From assembly GCF_014207095.1 (NCBI RefSeq), contig NZ_JACHBG010000025.1, positions 1 through 64,000 of the forward strand: DNA of 64,000 nt, read 5' to 3'. The stretch comes from Martinezella lusitana. Lineage in GTDB: Bacteria; Pseudomonadota; Alphaproteobacteria; Rhizobiales; Rhizobiaceae. This document shows positions 8,739-17,398 of this stretch, in pieces. Every line of letters starts with the position of its first letter. Position 1 is the stretch's first letter. The notes beneath the pieces are model-generated. The model did not search any database. It saw nothing but the letters and a program-made list of their open reading frames with translations, and was not told where the DNA came from. The translations under genes and the position numbers were made by a program.

Positions 8739-9601
8739 ATGTCATCGCGGGACGCCTGATCCAGCAATATCAACAGTTTTGCCTTTCCAAAGGCATCGAC
8801 TTCACACGCATTGAATCCGTACAGCCGCACGATAACACCACGCTCTTCTGCAGCGCCGGGATGCAGCGGTACAAGCCCTTCTTCTCCGATCCATCCTACA
8901 TTGGAACCGTTGCGAATTCTCAGGCCTGCCTGAGAATGGGTGATCTTGAAGAAATCGGGGATGGGACGCATTTCCTCCACTTCACAATGCTTGGGCTCTT
9001 CTCGTTTCGAGAAATGGCTGTCGGCGACGCCATTGATTTCTGGCTCGAGTTTCTCGAAACACTCGGCCTAGTACCTGACCATGTCACGATCCATCCGGAT
9101 CGTCTGGAGGACTGGACGCCGCTTTATCGCGACCGCATTCGCATCGTTCCGGATGAGGAATGCACATGGAGCGACGGCAATGTCAGTGGCTACTGCACCG
9201 AGTTCTACAAGGACGGCATCGAGATCGGAAACATCGTCAATCCGCTCGGAACCTGCATTGATGTCGGCTTCGGCGCCGAACGTCTTGATATGATCGTGAA
9301 CGGGACGCTGCCGGACGATGCTCTGGCCACGCTACGCGATACGGTCTCAAGGATCGTTGCGAGCGGCTATCGGCCGGGAAGCAAGGAGCAAGGCTATGTG
9401 CTGCGAAAGCTTCTCCGTCGAGTCCACGTCATCGGCGGAACGCTGGACCATCCATATTTCGCGCAGGAGGTCGAGCGTCAGATGCGACTGCGTTCCAGGT
9501 ATCGCCGTCTTCGCGACAGACACCCGGATATGAGCCCGGAATGGTGGTTCGACACGCACGGCATCGACGTCGCCGAGATGCGAGAACGCGACGTCGAATG
9601 A
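8739..9601 (+). CDS. Alanyl-tRNA-synthetase-related protein, apparent frameshift at start
   Basis: The body (about 285 residues) matches the catalytic half of class II AlaRS: NTTLFCSAGMQRYKP, the FFSFRE-like LGLFSFREMAVGDAI, the GIEIGNIVNP stretch and DVGFGAERL (motif 3). The C-terminal editing and C-Ala domains are missing, so it is a truncated paralogue, perhaps charging a carrier protein rather than tRNA (inference). A perfect AAAGGAGG at 8725-8732 precedes ATG 8739, but that ATG reads only MSSRDA before a TGA at 8757. One extra C in the CC at 8755-8756 would give MSSRDALIQQYQQF and join the main frame. So there is a one-base deletion, a sequencing error, or start from a non-ATG codon. Confidence 0.7.
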
Positions 9602-9949
9602 CAGGAAATCGAGCCTCCTGATGGCAAGGGCTGCAGTCAATGCGAACAAGAATGCGCCGGACTTTTGATCCGATCCCGGCGCATTTTTCGTTGCCTCAGG
9701 ACACCATGCCGTTTGCACCCATGGAAAGCCGGATCTAACGCACATTGCTTACGCCGCGTCACTGAGCGCGGATTGAAATCTCTCGGCCCCTGATCGCCAC
9801 TGAATGAAGAACGGAGGCGCGTCCGCTTCAAACCCATATTCGGACTGGGCATGGATTATCGGCCACAACACAATCGTCATCGACGCCCGTGATCCCTTGG
9901 CTTATGGTTCCAGACAAAACAGAAGAGCTTGACCGGGTGAGGCATTTTG
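9602..9949. other. Intergenic region with terminator
   Basis: Holds the terminator at 9653-9688 and the promoter of the GlxA-type regulator; no gene is supported. Confidence 0.5.
9653..9688 (+). terminator. Rho-independent terminator after the AlaRS-like gene
   Basis: TGCGCCGG (9653-9660) pairs perfectly with CCGGCGCA (9676-9683) across a 15-base loop, and five T follow (9684-9688). The upstream AA also pairs with the first T bases. It lies about 50 bases after the AlaRS-like stop. Confidence 0.8.
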
Positions 9950-10936
9950 ATGAAATCCGCCAAAGATGAAGCAAGACGCGGTCCCTTGAAAGTCGGGTTC
10001 ATCCTTGCGCGATCATTTACTCTTTCGGCCTTCGCGCTGTTCGTCGATACGTTGAGACTGGCAAGCGACGAGGCTGACAAGTCCGGCCGGGTTCTGGCCG
10101 ACTGGCAGGTGGTGGGCAGCACCCGGCACCTCATCACATCGAGCTGTGGTGTGCAGGTCGCGCCGACCTCGGATTTTCTCGATCCGCACCAGTTCCACTA
10201 CATCGTCGTCGTTGGCGGCCTTTTGAACTCCGATGTCACCATCGACAGCCAAACCGCGGACTATCTGAAGAAAGCTGCCGCTCAAAAGGTCCCGCTGATC
10301 GGGGTCTGCACCGGCACGTTTATTCTGGCGCGGTTGGGTCTTATGAAGTCGCACCAGACCTGTGTCAGCTGGCTGCACTATCAGGCATATCGGGAACAAT
10401 TCCCGGGCCATCCGGTTCGTTCTGATCGATTGTTCAACCTTGACCGGAACCGCGGCTCGTGTGCCGGCGGAAGCACTGCGGCCGACATGGCCGCCTTTCT
10501 GGTCCGGCGGCACATCAGCAGGGACGCGGAACGCAACGCTCTGGAAGTGCTGCAGATCGAGCGGGCGCGATCCGGGCTGGACATACAGCCGCGCAAGCCG
10601 CTCGCCATCCAATGCCAGGACCCGCGCCTCAAGGCCGTTCTGATAGCGATGGAGAGGCATACGGAGGATGTCGTGTCGACCGAGAATCTCGCCGCATCCG
10701 TCGGGCTATCGCGGCGACAGCTCGAACGTTTGTTCACGGAGGAGATGAAAACATCTCCCGGAATTGTCTACAAACGCATTCGCATGGAACGCGCAAGACA
10801 GCTGGTCCTCCAGACCAAGGCGCCGCTGATCGAAATCGCTCTGGAAGTCGGCTTTGATAGCGCCTCCCACTTTGCTCGGCTCTTCCGCAGGCTCTACGGC
10901 CAGTCGCCGACCGAGTTGCGCCGCGCGAATGCGTAA
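9950..10936 (+). CDS. GlxA-type AraC regulator with DJ-1/PfpI domain
   Basis: A 328-residue transcription factor. The N-terminal half is a DJ-1/PfpI (class-I amidotransferase-like) domain with the nucleophile-elbow GVCTGTFIL near residue 120, including the cysteine. The C-terminal 100 residues are a double helix-turn-helix AraC domain (SVGLSRRQLERLF, then IALEVGFDSASHFARLFRR). Members of this family often control catabolism of amines and methylated compounds such as choline, carnitine or arginine derivatives; the target here is not visible. ATG 9950 was chosen over TTG 9947; GTGAGG lies upstream. Confidence 0.88.
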   Translation: MKSAKDEARRGPLKVGFILARSFTLSAFALFVDTLRLASDEADKSGRVLADWQVVGSTRHLITSSCGVQVAPTSDFLDPHQFHYIVVVGGLLNSDVTIDSQTADYLKKAAAQKVPLIGVCTGTFILARLGLMKSHQTCVSWLHYQAYREQFPGHPVRSDRLFNLDRNRGSCAGGSTAADMAAFLVRRHISRDAERNALEVLQIERARSGLDIQPRKPLAIQCQDPRLKAVLIAMERHTEDVVSTENLAASVGLSRRQLERLFTEEMKTSPGIVYKRIRMERARQLVLQTKAPLIEIALEVGFDSASHFARLFRRLYGQSPTELRRANA

Positions 10937-11228
10937 TGGGCCTGGATCGAAAGCTACAACAACAATTTCGATATCTTGACCCGTTGTCTCCCCTAGAGGC
11001 ATCTCTCATTGAGCTGATCAGTATTCTCGGGAACGCCGCAATCGCTGTGCTCTTGATTGGCATTAAACTAGCGTTCCAGCTTTCAGACCTTAAGCCAGAA
11101 CGCAAATTGCAGTGGCGAAAATCCAGTTGTGCCACCTTGCAAGTCCGCTTGAATCCTGGACGCTTGAGACCTAAATTTGCCAAATGCTTGACCAAACGTC
11201 TCGACCGCTGTCGCCGCCGAATATCCCG

Positions 11229-12173
11229 ATGGACGCCTTAAGCGAAGTCCTGCAAGACTTTCGCTTGAGTGGCGTGAACTATGGACGCTGCGAACTCAGG
11301 CATCCATGGAGCATCGCCTTTCCGCAGCAACAGCTACTTCGCTTTCATTTTGTCAGCCAGGGTCCGTGTTGGATTCATACTGAAGCCCAGGGATGGCAGG
11401 AATTGCACAACGGCGATCTGGTTCTGCTGCCGCAAGGCATCGCACATCGGATGGCCAGCGCGCCGGATGTTGAGGGCGACTGTCTCAAGAGTTGCCATAT
11501 CACAAGGCTCGGAAGCAATGTCTGCGACGTGGTGCGGGAGGGAACGGGAGCGACCAGTACCCTCTTCTGTGGCTCCATGGCTTTGGGCGCGCATGCGCTT
11601 AATCCCTTGATCGCCTTGATGCCGCCAATCATCAGGGGCTGCGATGTGGCCGGCAATGATCCGATCGTCGGCCCTTTGCTGGAGGCTATGTCCGCGGAGG
11701 CGACGCAGCCCCAAATGGGGAGCGCGACCGTCTTGTCGCGTATGGCGGATTTGCTTGCAGCGCGGCTCATCCGCTGTTGGGTCAATTGCAACGGGGGCTC
11801 GACCACCGGCTGGCTCTCCGCCATCCGTGATCCCCACGTCGGTCGCGCACTAGCGGCCATGCACCGAGACCCAGGCCACAACTGGACCCTTGAAAGCCTC
11901 GCCGGCGTGGCGGGCCAATCGCGTTCGATCTTCGCCGAGCGTTTCAACGCCATTCTAGGAGAAGGCGCCGCCCACTATCTAGCCCGTTTGCGGATGCAGC
12001 TTGCGCGCGATCTGCTGGGGCAAAACGGCCTGTCCGTTGCCGAAGTCGCGTCTCGTCTGGGCTACGAATCCGAGGCGTCTTTTGCTCGCGCCTTTAAGCG
12101 CATCACCAGTGTCTCGCCGGGCGTTGTGCGCCGCACAAGTTCCGGACGAATAGACATGGATTTCGGATTTTAA
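11229..12173 (+). CDS. AraC family regulator with N-terminal cupin
   Basis: A 314-residue regulator with the cupin_6 (AraC_N) sensing domain that starts MDALSEVLQDFRLSG, and a C-terminal AraC HTH pair ending SEASFARAFKRITSVSPG. ATG 11229 is preferred because family members usually begin at this point; an upstream ATG at 11184 would add 15 residues. Neither start has a clear ribosome site. It is followed after 57 bases by an MFS transporter in the same direction, a pairing often seen where the regulator controls a drug or metabolite exporter, so autoregulation together with the transporter is likely. Confidence 0.88.
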   Translation: MDALSEVLQDFRLSGVNYGRCELRHPWSIAFPQQQLLRFHFVSQGPCWIHTEAQGWQELHNGDLVLLPQGIAHRMASAPDVEGDCLKSCHITRLGSNVCDVVREGTGATSTLFCGSMALGAHALNPLIALMPPIIRGCDVAGNDPIVGPLLEAMSAEATQPQMGSATVLSRMADLLAARLIRCWVNCNGGSTTGWLSAIRDPHVGRALAAMHRDPGHNWTLESLAGVAGQSRSIFAERFNAILGEGAAHYLARLRMQLARDLLGQNGLSVAEVASRLGYESEASFARAFKRITSVSPGVVRRTSSGRIDMDFGF

Positions 12174-12230
12174 GACACATACCGTCCGAAATAGTTCGTC
12201 TATCACGTATCCCAACGCAAGGAGATACAT

Positions 12231-13439
12231 ATGACGGACACAATATCGCAGTTGGACGGGGTAGCCATTGACCCGGATACCCCGGAATTATCCACGTGGA
12301 ATGCAACGACCTGGTTCGCCGTTCTTTCGATGGCGGCCACCAGTTTTGCTCTGGTATCGGCGGAATTCCTGCCAGCAGGACTGCTGACGCCATTGGCGCA
12401 CGATCTCAGGATTACCGAGGGAACAGCCGGACAGGTCGTCACCGCGACCGCTTCCGTCGGCGCGGTGACTGCCCTATTGAGCAATGTTCTAATCGGCAGG
12501 CTGAACCGTAAAACGGTGCTGGTCGGCCTCAGTGCCTTGGCGATCGCTTCCAATATTCTGGCAGCATTAGCGACGGATTTCTGGTTGCTGCTGTTGGGCC
12601 GAGCCGGGCTGGGTATCGCGATTAGCGGCTTCTGGGCACTGTCCGTTGCCGTCGTGGCAAGGCTGGTCGGTGCCAACGCAACAGGCCGGGGTATGGCGAT
12701 CGTCACCCTCGGCGTCTCGCTCGCCACCATAGCGGCGCCTTCGCTCGGCGCCTTGATCAGTGATTGGCTGGGATGGCGCACCGCAATGGCGATGACCGCC
12801 GGCCTTGCCACGCTCGCCATGCTGCTGCAGCTACTCAGCCTGCCAACCCTGCCTGCGAGCACGAGCAACAGTCTCGCCGATGTTTTCCGGCTGACGGGGC
12901 GGCGTGCCATTCAGCTGGGGATGCTTGCTATCCTTTTGCTGATGACGGGCCATTTTGCCGGCTCGGTTTATGTGCGCCCCTTCCTTGAAAAAGTGACGCT
13001 CCTGGAAACCGGATCAATCGCCCTGGCGCTGCTTGGATTTGGTGTCGCCTCCGTGGTCGGCAATATCGCCGGCGGCCGAATGGCCGATGCCAGTATCCGC
13101 CTGGCGCTCGTTGTCACTGCTGCGCTGATGGCATTTGCTGCCCTTGCCTTGGTACTCTGGGGCGCTCAAACCGGCCTCGCGTTCGGCCTGGTCACGCTTT
13201 GGGGCTTCGCCTTCGGCATGGCGCCGGTGGTCCTGCCGACCAATCTTTCCCGCGGGGCACCGGACGCTCTGGAGGCAGCCGGCAGCCTGATGGTCGTTTC
13301 CTTTCAAGTTGCCATCAGTATCGGCGCGGTTTTCGGTGGCTACATCGTCGACCACTACGGCGCGGTCGCACCCTTGACCCTTACCGCCATCCTGGCTGCA
13401 TCGACCGTCGCTTTGTCGCTGGCGCAACCTCGCGGCTGA
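12231..13439 (+). CDS. MFS transporter (DHA1/AraJ-like)
   Basis: A 402-residue protein with twelve predicted membrane helices and a short hydrophilic N-terminus of about 25 residues. It fits the DHA1 sugar/drug efflux group: SAEFLPAGLLTPLAHDL in helix 1-2, an NVLIGRLNRKTVL loop as motif A, and a GFWALSVAVVARL segment in helix 4. AAGGAGA sits seven bases before the ATG. The likely role is proton-driven export of a small organic molecule; the substrate cannot be read from sequence. The preceding AraC gene is its probable regulator, and a strong hairpin follows 24 bases after the stop. Confidence 0.88.
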   Translation: MTDTISQLDGVAIDPDTPELSTWNATTWFAVLSMAATSFALVSAEFLPAGLLTPLAHDLRITEGTAGQVVTATASVGAVTALLSNVLIGRLNRKTVLVGLSALAIASNILAALATDFWLLLLGRAGLGIAISGFWALSVAVVARLVGANATGRGMAIVTLGVSLATIAAPSLGALISDWLGWRTAMAMTAGLATLAMLLQLLSLPTLPASTSNSLADVFRLTGRRAIQLGMLAILLLMTGHFAGSVYVRPFLEKVTLLETGSIALALLGFGVASVVGNIAGGRMADASIRLALVVTAALMAFAALALVLWGAQTGLAFGLVTLWGFAFGMAPVVLPTNLSRGAPDALEAAGSLMVVSFQVAISIGAVFGGYIVDHYGAVAPLTLTAILAASTVALSLAQPRG

Positions 13440-13463
13440 TCTTTGCCTATGGATATGAGATAT

Positions 13464-13491
13464 GACGCCGCCGACCATCGTCGGCGGCGTC
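13464..13491 (+). terminator. Perfect 12-bp hairpin after the MFS gene
   Basis: GACGCCGCCGAC (13464-13475) and GTCGGCGGCGTC (13480-13491) are perfectly complementary with a CATC loop. No T run follows on either strand, so this is a terminator-like or mRNA-stabilising hairpin rather than a textbook intrinsic terminator. It sits between the convergent MFS and oxidoreductase genes. Confidence 0.55.
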
Positions 13492-13594
13492 CCCGAACTC
13501 ATGCAGTCTGAGCTGCTATCCGAGCGATACAGGCGCAGAGCCACGTCGATCTGGTCGTTCACCGAAGCTCGGCCGCCTTCACCGGATGTGCGAC

Positions 13595-14572
13595 CTAGCG
13601 CAGATCAAGAAGCAGTGAGCCTACGGTCTCACCGCTCTCCAATGCGCGATGTCCTTCCGCTGCCGCTTCGAGCGGGAACGTCCGATCGACCTCTACCGAA
13701 AGACCGGATCGCAACAGATCAAACACCTCTGCCGCCGCAGTACGATAGCTTTCCCGATCTGCCATGTAGGCGAATACGCTTGGCCGGGCGAGTATCAGGC
13801 TTCGGCGCGGCCCGATGTCAGCAAGCGGGATGTCGGGCAGTGTGCCGCTTGCCTGACCGATGCTGGCGATCAGGCCAAACGGCCGCACGCAATCTAAAGT
13901 GCGAAGAAGAGTCTCGCCGCCGACACCGTCATAGGCAATATTCACCCCGCGCCCGCCGGTAAGCTCGCCAACCTCGGCGACGAAATCCGCCCGATGCCGA
14001 TCAATAACCACATCCGCACCCGCTGCGCGCGCCAGTTCGGCTTTGCGCTCGCCTCCTACGACACCGATCACCTCGGCGCCCAAACGCTTGGCCCAGCGAG
14101 TGAGAATTTGACCAAGCCCTCCGGCGGCGGCATGGATCAGGAGTGTGTCTCCGCGACGGACGGGCCAGACCCGATGCAGGAGCATGTGTGCGGTTATTCC
14201 CCGCAACATGACGGCGGCTGCAGCCTGCTCCTCTATATCGTCGGGCAGGACGATAAGCCGGTCTGCGTTGATGACGCGAGCCTTTGCATAGCCGCCGGCC
14301 GGCACGCCAGCCCAGGCCACCCTTTGCCCAATGGCGAGATTTGTTACGCCCGCGCCGATTGCATCGATAACGCCGGCCGCCTCTACGCCAAGGCAGGCGG
14401 GAAGCGACGGCAAGGGATACAGTCCGGTGCGGTGATAAATATCGACAAAGTTTATGCCAGCCCAGCTCTGGCGGATGCGCACTTCGCCTGCGCCAGGCTC
14501 CAAACCTTCAACTTCTTCGTAGCGGAGGGCTTCTGGGCCTCCGTGAGAGTACAATCTAACCGCTGCCGGCAT
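13595..14572 (-). CDS. Quinone oxidoreductase-like MDR protein
   Basis: A 325-residue medium-chain dehydrogenase/reductase of the zinc-free quinone oxidoreductase type. The N-terminal GroES-like domain shows GINFVDIYHRTGLYP, diagnostic of QOR, and the nucleotide-binding domain has HAAAGGLGQ. NADPH-dependent one-electron reduction of quinones is the family activity. ATG 14572 has AAGGAGG eight bases upstream, clearly better than the longer frame to 14617. It is divergent from a LysR gene with a large palindrome in the shared promoter region, so it is the probable LysR target. Confidence 0.9.
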   Translation of the reverse strand: MPAAVRLYSHGGPEALRYEEVEGLEPGAGEVRIRQSWAGINFVDIYHRTGLYPLPSLPACLGVEAAGVIDAIGAGVTNLAIGQRVAWAGVPAGGYAKARVINADRLIVLPDDIEEQAAAAVMLRGITAHMLLHRVWPVRRGDTLLIHAAAGGLGQILTRWAKRLGAEVIGVVGGERKAELARAAGADVVIDRHRADFVAEVGELTGGRGVNIAYDGVGGETLLRTLDCVRPFGLIASIGQASGTLPDIPLADIGPRRSLILARPSVFAYMADRESYRTAAAEVFDLLRSGLSVEVDRTFPLEAAAEGHRALESGETVGSLLLDLR

Positions 14573-14600
14573 TTCCGAGACCTCCTTGATGGATAGGTCT

Positions 14601-14626
14601 TGACAATAAATGTGCATTGATTGTCA
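14601..14626. promoter_or_regulatory. 26-bp near-perfect palindrome, probable LysR operator
   Basis: The left half TGACAATAAATG and right half CATTGATTGTCA flank a TG centre; the halves are reverse complements with one mismatch. It lies 28 bases upstream of the oxidoreductase start and 43 bases upstream of the LysR start, overlapping a TTGACA hexamer at 14600-14605. Position and symmetry fit a shared operator for the divergent pair. Confidence 0.7.
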
Positions 14627-14669
14627 GAAAATGCGAGAATATGCGCAGCAACTGTGTATAATAGTTCAG

Positions 14670-15539
14670 ATGGATTGGGATGATTTACGCTACTTCGTCG
14701 CGCTTGTTCGGTGTGGCACCTTGTCTGGTGCAGCGCGCCTGGTCGGCGCCGAACACACGACGGTGGCGCGCCGCATTGCCGCGCTGGAGGCTTCCCTTGG
14801 CGTGCGCCTGTTTGAAAGAGACGCAAAGGGTTATTCCCTGACCGTCGAGGGTGAGCGCATCGTTGAAGCGGCTTACAGCATCGAGGATGAAATTTTCGGC
14901 TTGCAACGGCAATCGGCGTCCGGCCCAAAGGGTATGATTGGGACAGTCCGGATTTCCGCGCCTCCGGTCTTTGCCAGCTCGTTTTTGGTCCCGCGCCTCG
15001 CCCCGCTGCGCACGTCGCACCCGGGTATTATTCTCGAGCTTGCCGGTGAATATCGAGCTGTCAGTCTGTCGCGCCGGGAGGCTGATATTGCTATCCGCAT
15101 GAACCGTCCCGAACCCGCTTCCATCATCGCCCGTCAGATCGGCAAGATCGCCTACGGCCTCTACGGCGCTCGAAACTATCTCGATCACGTCGCCGAGGAA
15201 TTATGGACCTTCATCGGTTATGACGAAAAGCTTGATCACACCCCGCAGCAGCGCTGGTTACTATCGATAGCCAAGGGACGTCCCTTGGTGTTCCGCACCA
15301 ATGATCTGGCAAGTTTACGCACTGCGACCATCGCAGGTATGGGTTTGAGTGCCCTGCCGAGGTTTATGGGCGACTCCGAGCCCACCTTGGAGCGGCTACC
15401 AATCGATGGGTCGGCCGCGTCTCGGGATTTATGGCTGGCTTATCATCCCGACCTGAAACGATCACCCCGTATACGCCTTGTCGTGGATCACCTTGTTGAC
15501 ACCGTTCGGGAATATAAGGGCCTGCTCGATCCTGATTAG
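14670..15539 (+). CDS. LysR family transcriptional regulator
   Basis: A 289-residue LysR regulator. The N-terminal winged helix is clear: MDWDDLRYFVALVRCGTLS, then AARLVGAEHTTVARRI as recognition helix and LEASLGVRLFERDAKGY. The substrate-binding domain starts near residue 90. ATG 14670 was chosen because LysR proteins begin at this point, although an earlier frame exists to 14610 inside the palindrome. It is divergent from the quinone oxidoreductase gene and probably regulates it and itself. Confidence 0.92.
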   Translation: MDWDDLRYFVALVRCGTLSGAARLVGAEHTTVARRIAALEASLGVRLFERDAKGYSLTVEGERIVEAAYSIEDEIFGLQRQSASGPKGMIGTVRISAPPVFASSFLVPRLAPLRTSHPGIILELAGEYRAVSLSRREADIAIRMNRPEPASIIARQIGKIAYGLYGARNYLDHVAEELWTFIGYDEKLDHTPQQRWLLSIAKGRPLVFRTNDLASLRTATIAGMGLSALPRFMGDSEPTLERLPIDGSAASRDLWLAYHPDLKRSPRIRLVVDHLVDTVREYKGLLDPD

Positions 15540-16001
15540 CCGGAGAGTCTCCTATCTCACGACCACTACCCTGTGTCGGCGGGCAATGCTCGGACATGGG
15601 GCTAGAGGCCAATGCCCGCACGGCCAGCTCTTGTATTACCGGACAGGCGTGAGACACACGTCGATACCCTTGCGCGCATACTTGAGGACGGCGAACGGCG
15701 CGAATAGTCAGCAAGAACATAATAGTGATGCGTTCGCGGTGGCAAAAGCAAGCGATTGATCCGCCGCGGTCTGCAGCAAGTGCCCTATGCTCCTGATCAT
15801 ATCTCCATTCGCCTTCCGACCAATCGGAACAATGCAGACGGGCGGACGTTAGCCCTATGAGGTCGCGGATCGTGCCAAGTGGACATGATGGTGCTGAAGA
15901 ATATGGAGATTTTTCCGCTTTCTCTCCATAGCCAACGAAACGGCAGCCGAGCTTCCTATCCATCCGATCTGTGGCCCTTTCAATATTCAAGGAGATGTAA
16001 A
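15540..16001. other. Intergenic region, no gene seen
   Basis: Several short frames exist on both strands but none has a ribosome site, family motif or convincing composition. It presumably contains the promoter of the gene at 16002. Confidence 0.35.
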
Positions 16002-16325
16002 ATGGACGAGCGCCTGAAGCTCTACCGTCTGGTTCCGATCGCGGCTGACGACGATCCCAATTGGCTTGGTGCCAAATCGCATGGAGAAGTCCTCGTTGCG
16101 GCTCGCACTGCTGGCGATGCTCGCATCGTGGCGACCGAGAGGGAGCTGGACTTCATGGACATCGACGCCGCTCCCGCTGAAGACAAGACAACCAAGATGG
16201 CAAGCGTCTTTCGCAACGAGAAACTCTACACCGTTATCGAGGTGAACAATGGCAAGGAATATCACCAACGCGGCGTTATCGATGGTACAATCAGTGTCGA
16301 CACGATCATTTCGACGCAGATTTGA
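16002..16325 (+). CDS. Conserved hypothetical small protein
   Basis: A 107-residue acidic soluble protein starting MDERLKLYRLVPIAADDDP, with AAGGAG nine bases before the ATG; the longer frame from 15879 has no such signal. It reads as one small alpha/beta domain, including an ARTAGDARIVATERELDF segment. I think similar proteins occur in other rhizobia but know no function. The following secreted-protein gene begins 46 bases after its stop, so a bicistronic unit is possible. Confidence 0.7.
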   Translation: MDERLKLYRLVPIAADDDPNWLGAKSHGEVLVAARTAGDARIVATERELDFMDIDAAPAEDKTTKMASVFRNEKLYTVIEVNNGKEYHQRGVIDGTISVDTIISTQI

Positions 16326-16371
16326 CTGGCCGCGGCATCTGACCAGCGGGACCCTTCCCAGATGTCGTTGC

Positions 16372-16698
16372 ATGCTGCTGGCAACAGCAATTGCGGCAGC
16401 CATTACATCGAGCCTCGCAAATGCTCAACAGACACCAAACAATGATCGCTGCAAGGCCACCGACACGACTCAGCAATCGGAAGGCAAGCAGACAGGAAAT
16501 GGTCAGGCAAGTCCCGCACCGGACAGCAATCCCAGCAAGAAGCTGTCGGACTGTGATGGCGTTCTTAAGCCACCAGCCATTGGTGACAGTCAAATGGAAA
16601 AGCCCGCGCCGGATGTCGGCAACACACTCATCATCAAGCCTGACGATAGGCAAAATGGGAAAAATGGTTCAAAGTATAGCCAACAGCCCAGCAAATAG
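16372..16698 (+). CDS. Small secreted low-complexity protein
   Basis: A 108-residue product with a short signal peptide (MLLATAIAAAITSSLANA, probable cleavage before QQ) and a mature part rich in Gln, Asn, Ser, Pro and Lys. Two cysteines (the NDRC and LSDC segments) could form a disulfide. The start is uncertain: ATG 16372 is chosen because it begins the signal peptide, but no good ribosome site precedes it and the open frame extends back to 16249. No family recognised. It ends seven bases from the stop of a convergent small gene. Confidence 0.55.
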   Translation: MLLATAIAAAITSSLANAQQTPNNDRCKATDTTQQSEGKQTGNGQASPAPDSNPSKKLSDCDGVLKPPAIGDSQMEKPAPDVGNTLIIKPDDRQNGKNGSKYSQQPSK

Positions 16699-16704
16699 AG
16701 GCCA

Positions 16705-16848
16705 TCACGGCTTCGGTTCAGGCTGCTCGATCGGCCCTTTGGTAACCGTCGAGTCCCGGCTGTCGCCAGCGGTGAACGGCTTTATGACAAGAATGGCCAG
16801 AACCGATCCGATCATCAGGCAGAGGATGACGATCAGCAGCGTGCGCAT
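16705..16848 (-). CDS. 47-residue single-pass membrane protein
   Basis: A short frame starting ATG 16848 with GAGAAGG five to seven bases upstream. Residues 1-23 form one hydrophobic helix (MRTLLIVILCLMIGSVLAIL), followed by a hydrophilic tail ending EQPEPKP. It could be an uncleaved signal anchor or small lipid-free periplasmic tail protein. It starts 14 bases after the BON-domain stop in the same direction, so it is the third gene of a small operon. No family is recognised. Confidence 0.6.
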   Translation of the reverse strand: MRTLLIVILCLMIGSVLAILVIKPFTAGDSRDSTVTKGPIEQPEPKP

Positions 16849-16862
16849 ATTGACCTTCTCAC

Positions 16863-17081
16863 CTATTGCGACCTGCGGACGGCAAGATTGGCGTCATGTG
16901 CGGTGATGCCGTTTGCCTGACGGGAGATTGCCTCCGCCCGTTGCTTTGCTTCATGATTTTCGACGGTCCCTTCGATGATGACGCGCCCATGGCTCACGAT
17001 TGCGAAGATGTTGGCTGCATCCAATAGATCGTCCTCTTCCAACCTCCGTGCGATCTCCGCGCGAATTGCCGCGTCCGTTAT
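16863..17081 (-). CDS. BON-domain protein with apparent ATA start
   Basis: A 72-residue frame with a clear BON domain: DAAIRAEIARRLEEDD, then IFAIVSHGRVIIEGTVEN and EAKQRAEAISRQANGI. BON domains bind phospholipids or act as small periplasmic/cytosolic modules. No ATG, GTG or TTG precedes the domain after the in-frame TGA upstream. The frame instead begins ATA-ACG-GAC exactly where its neighbour ends GAA-TAA. A G in place of one A would give the usual ATGA overlap and MTDAAIR, so the start has probably mutated to ATA or the gene is poorly expressed. It is the middle gene of a three-gene operon. Confidence 0.65.
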   Translation of the reverse strand: MTDAAIRAEIARRLEEDDLLDAANIFAIVSHGRVIIEGTVENHEAKQRAEAISRQANGITAHDANLAVRRSQ

Positions 17082-17398
17082 TCCTGATCAGATGTATCGC
17101 CATCGTCGAGCGGGTCCTCCCCCGCCTTTTCCGCGCTCGACGTTGTCCCGGCATTAGCAATCTTGCTCATGACGTCCTCGGCGGTACGCTTGCGTTGGCG
17201 GTCGGATTCGCCGGAATCTTCACACCGTGCATCGTCAGTTCCGTGCTGCGGTCGGAAACCAGCGGTATCATCCTGCTCTGTCCGTTCAAGCGCAATGTCG
17301 CCGGAGCCGCCGGCTGCCTGGTCGAGTGCCTGTTGTGTGCGTGTAGGGCTGGTGCCTGGAGGACTTTCCGTCGTCATCTTGTCGTTGATTTCAGTCAT
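17078..17398 (-). CDS. Hydrophilic, probably disordered hypothetical protein
   Basis: A 106-residue protein starting MTEINDKMTTES, with GGGAGAAGG just before the ATG. The composition is strongly polar (Asp, Glu, Thr, Ser, Gly) with no hydrophobic core, suggesting an intrinsically disordered chain; it ends DDGDTSDQE. One RKRTAEDVMSKIANA segment may be helical. It is the first gene of the unit with the BON and small membrane proteins; its TAA stop overlaps the BON start. Function unknown. Confidence 0.6.
   Translation of the reverse strand: MTEINDKMTTESPPGTSPTRTQQALDQAAGGSGDIALERTEQDDTAGFRPQHGTDDARCEDSGESDRQRKRTAEDVMSKIANAGTTSSAEKAGEDPLDDGDTSDQE

Noticed and set aside
10013-10660. Minus-strand frame of 215 codons
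   Set aside because: Shadow of the GlxA-type regulator, which has intact DJ-1 and AraC motifs.
10936-11241. Plus-strand frame of 101 codons between the two AraC-type genes
   Set aside because: No ribosome site or motif, and it overlaps the start of the next regulator.
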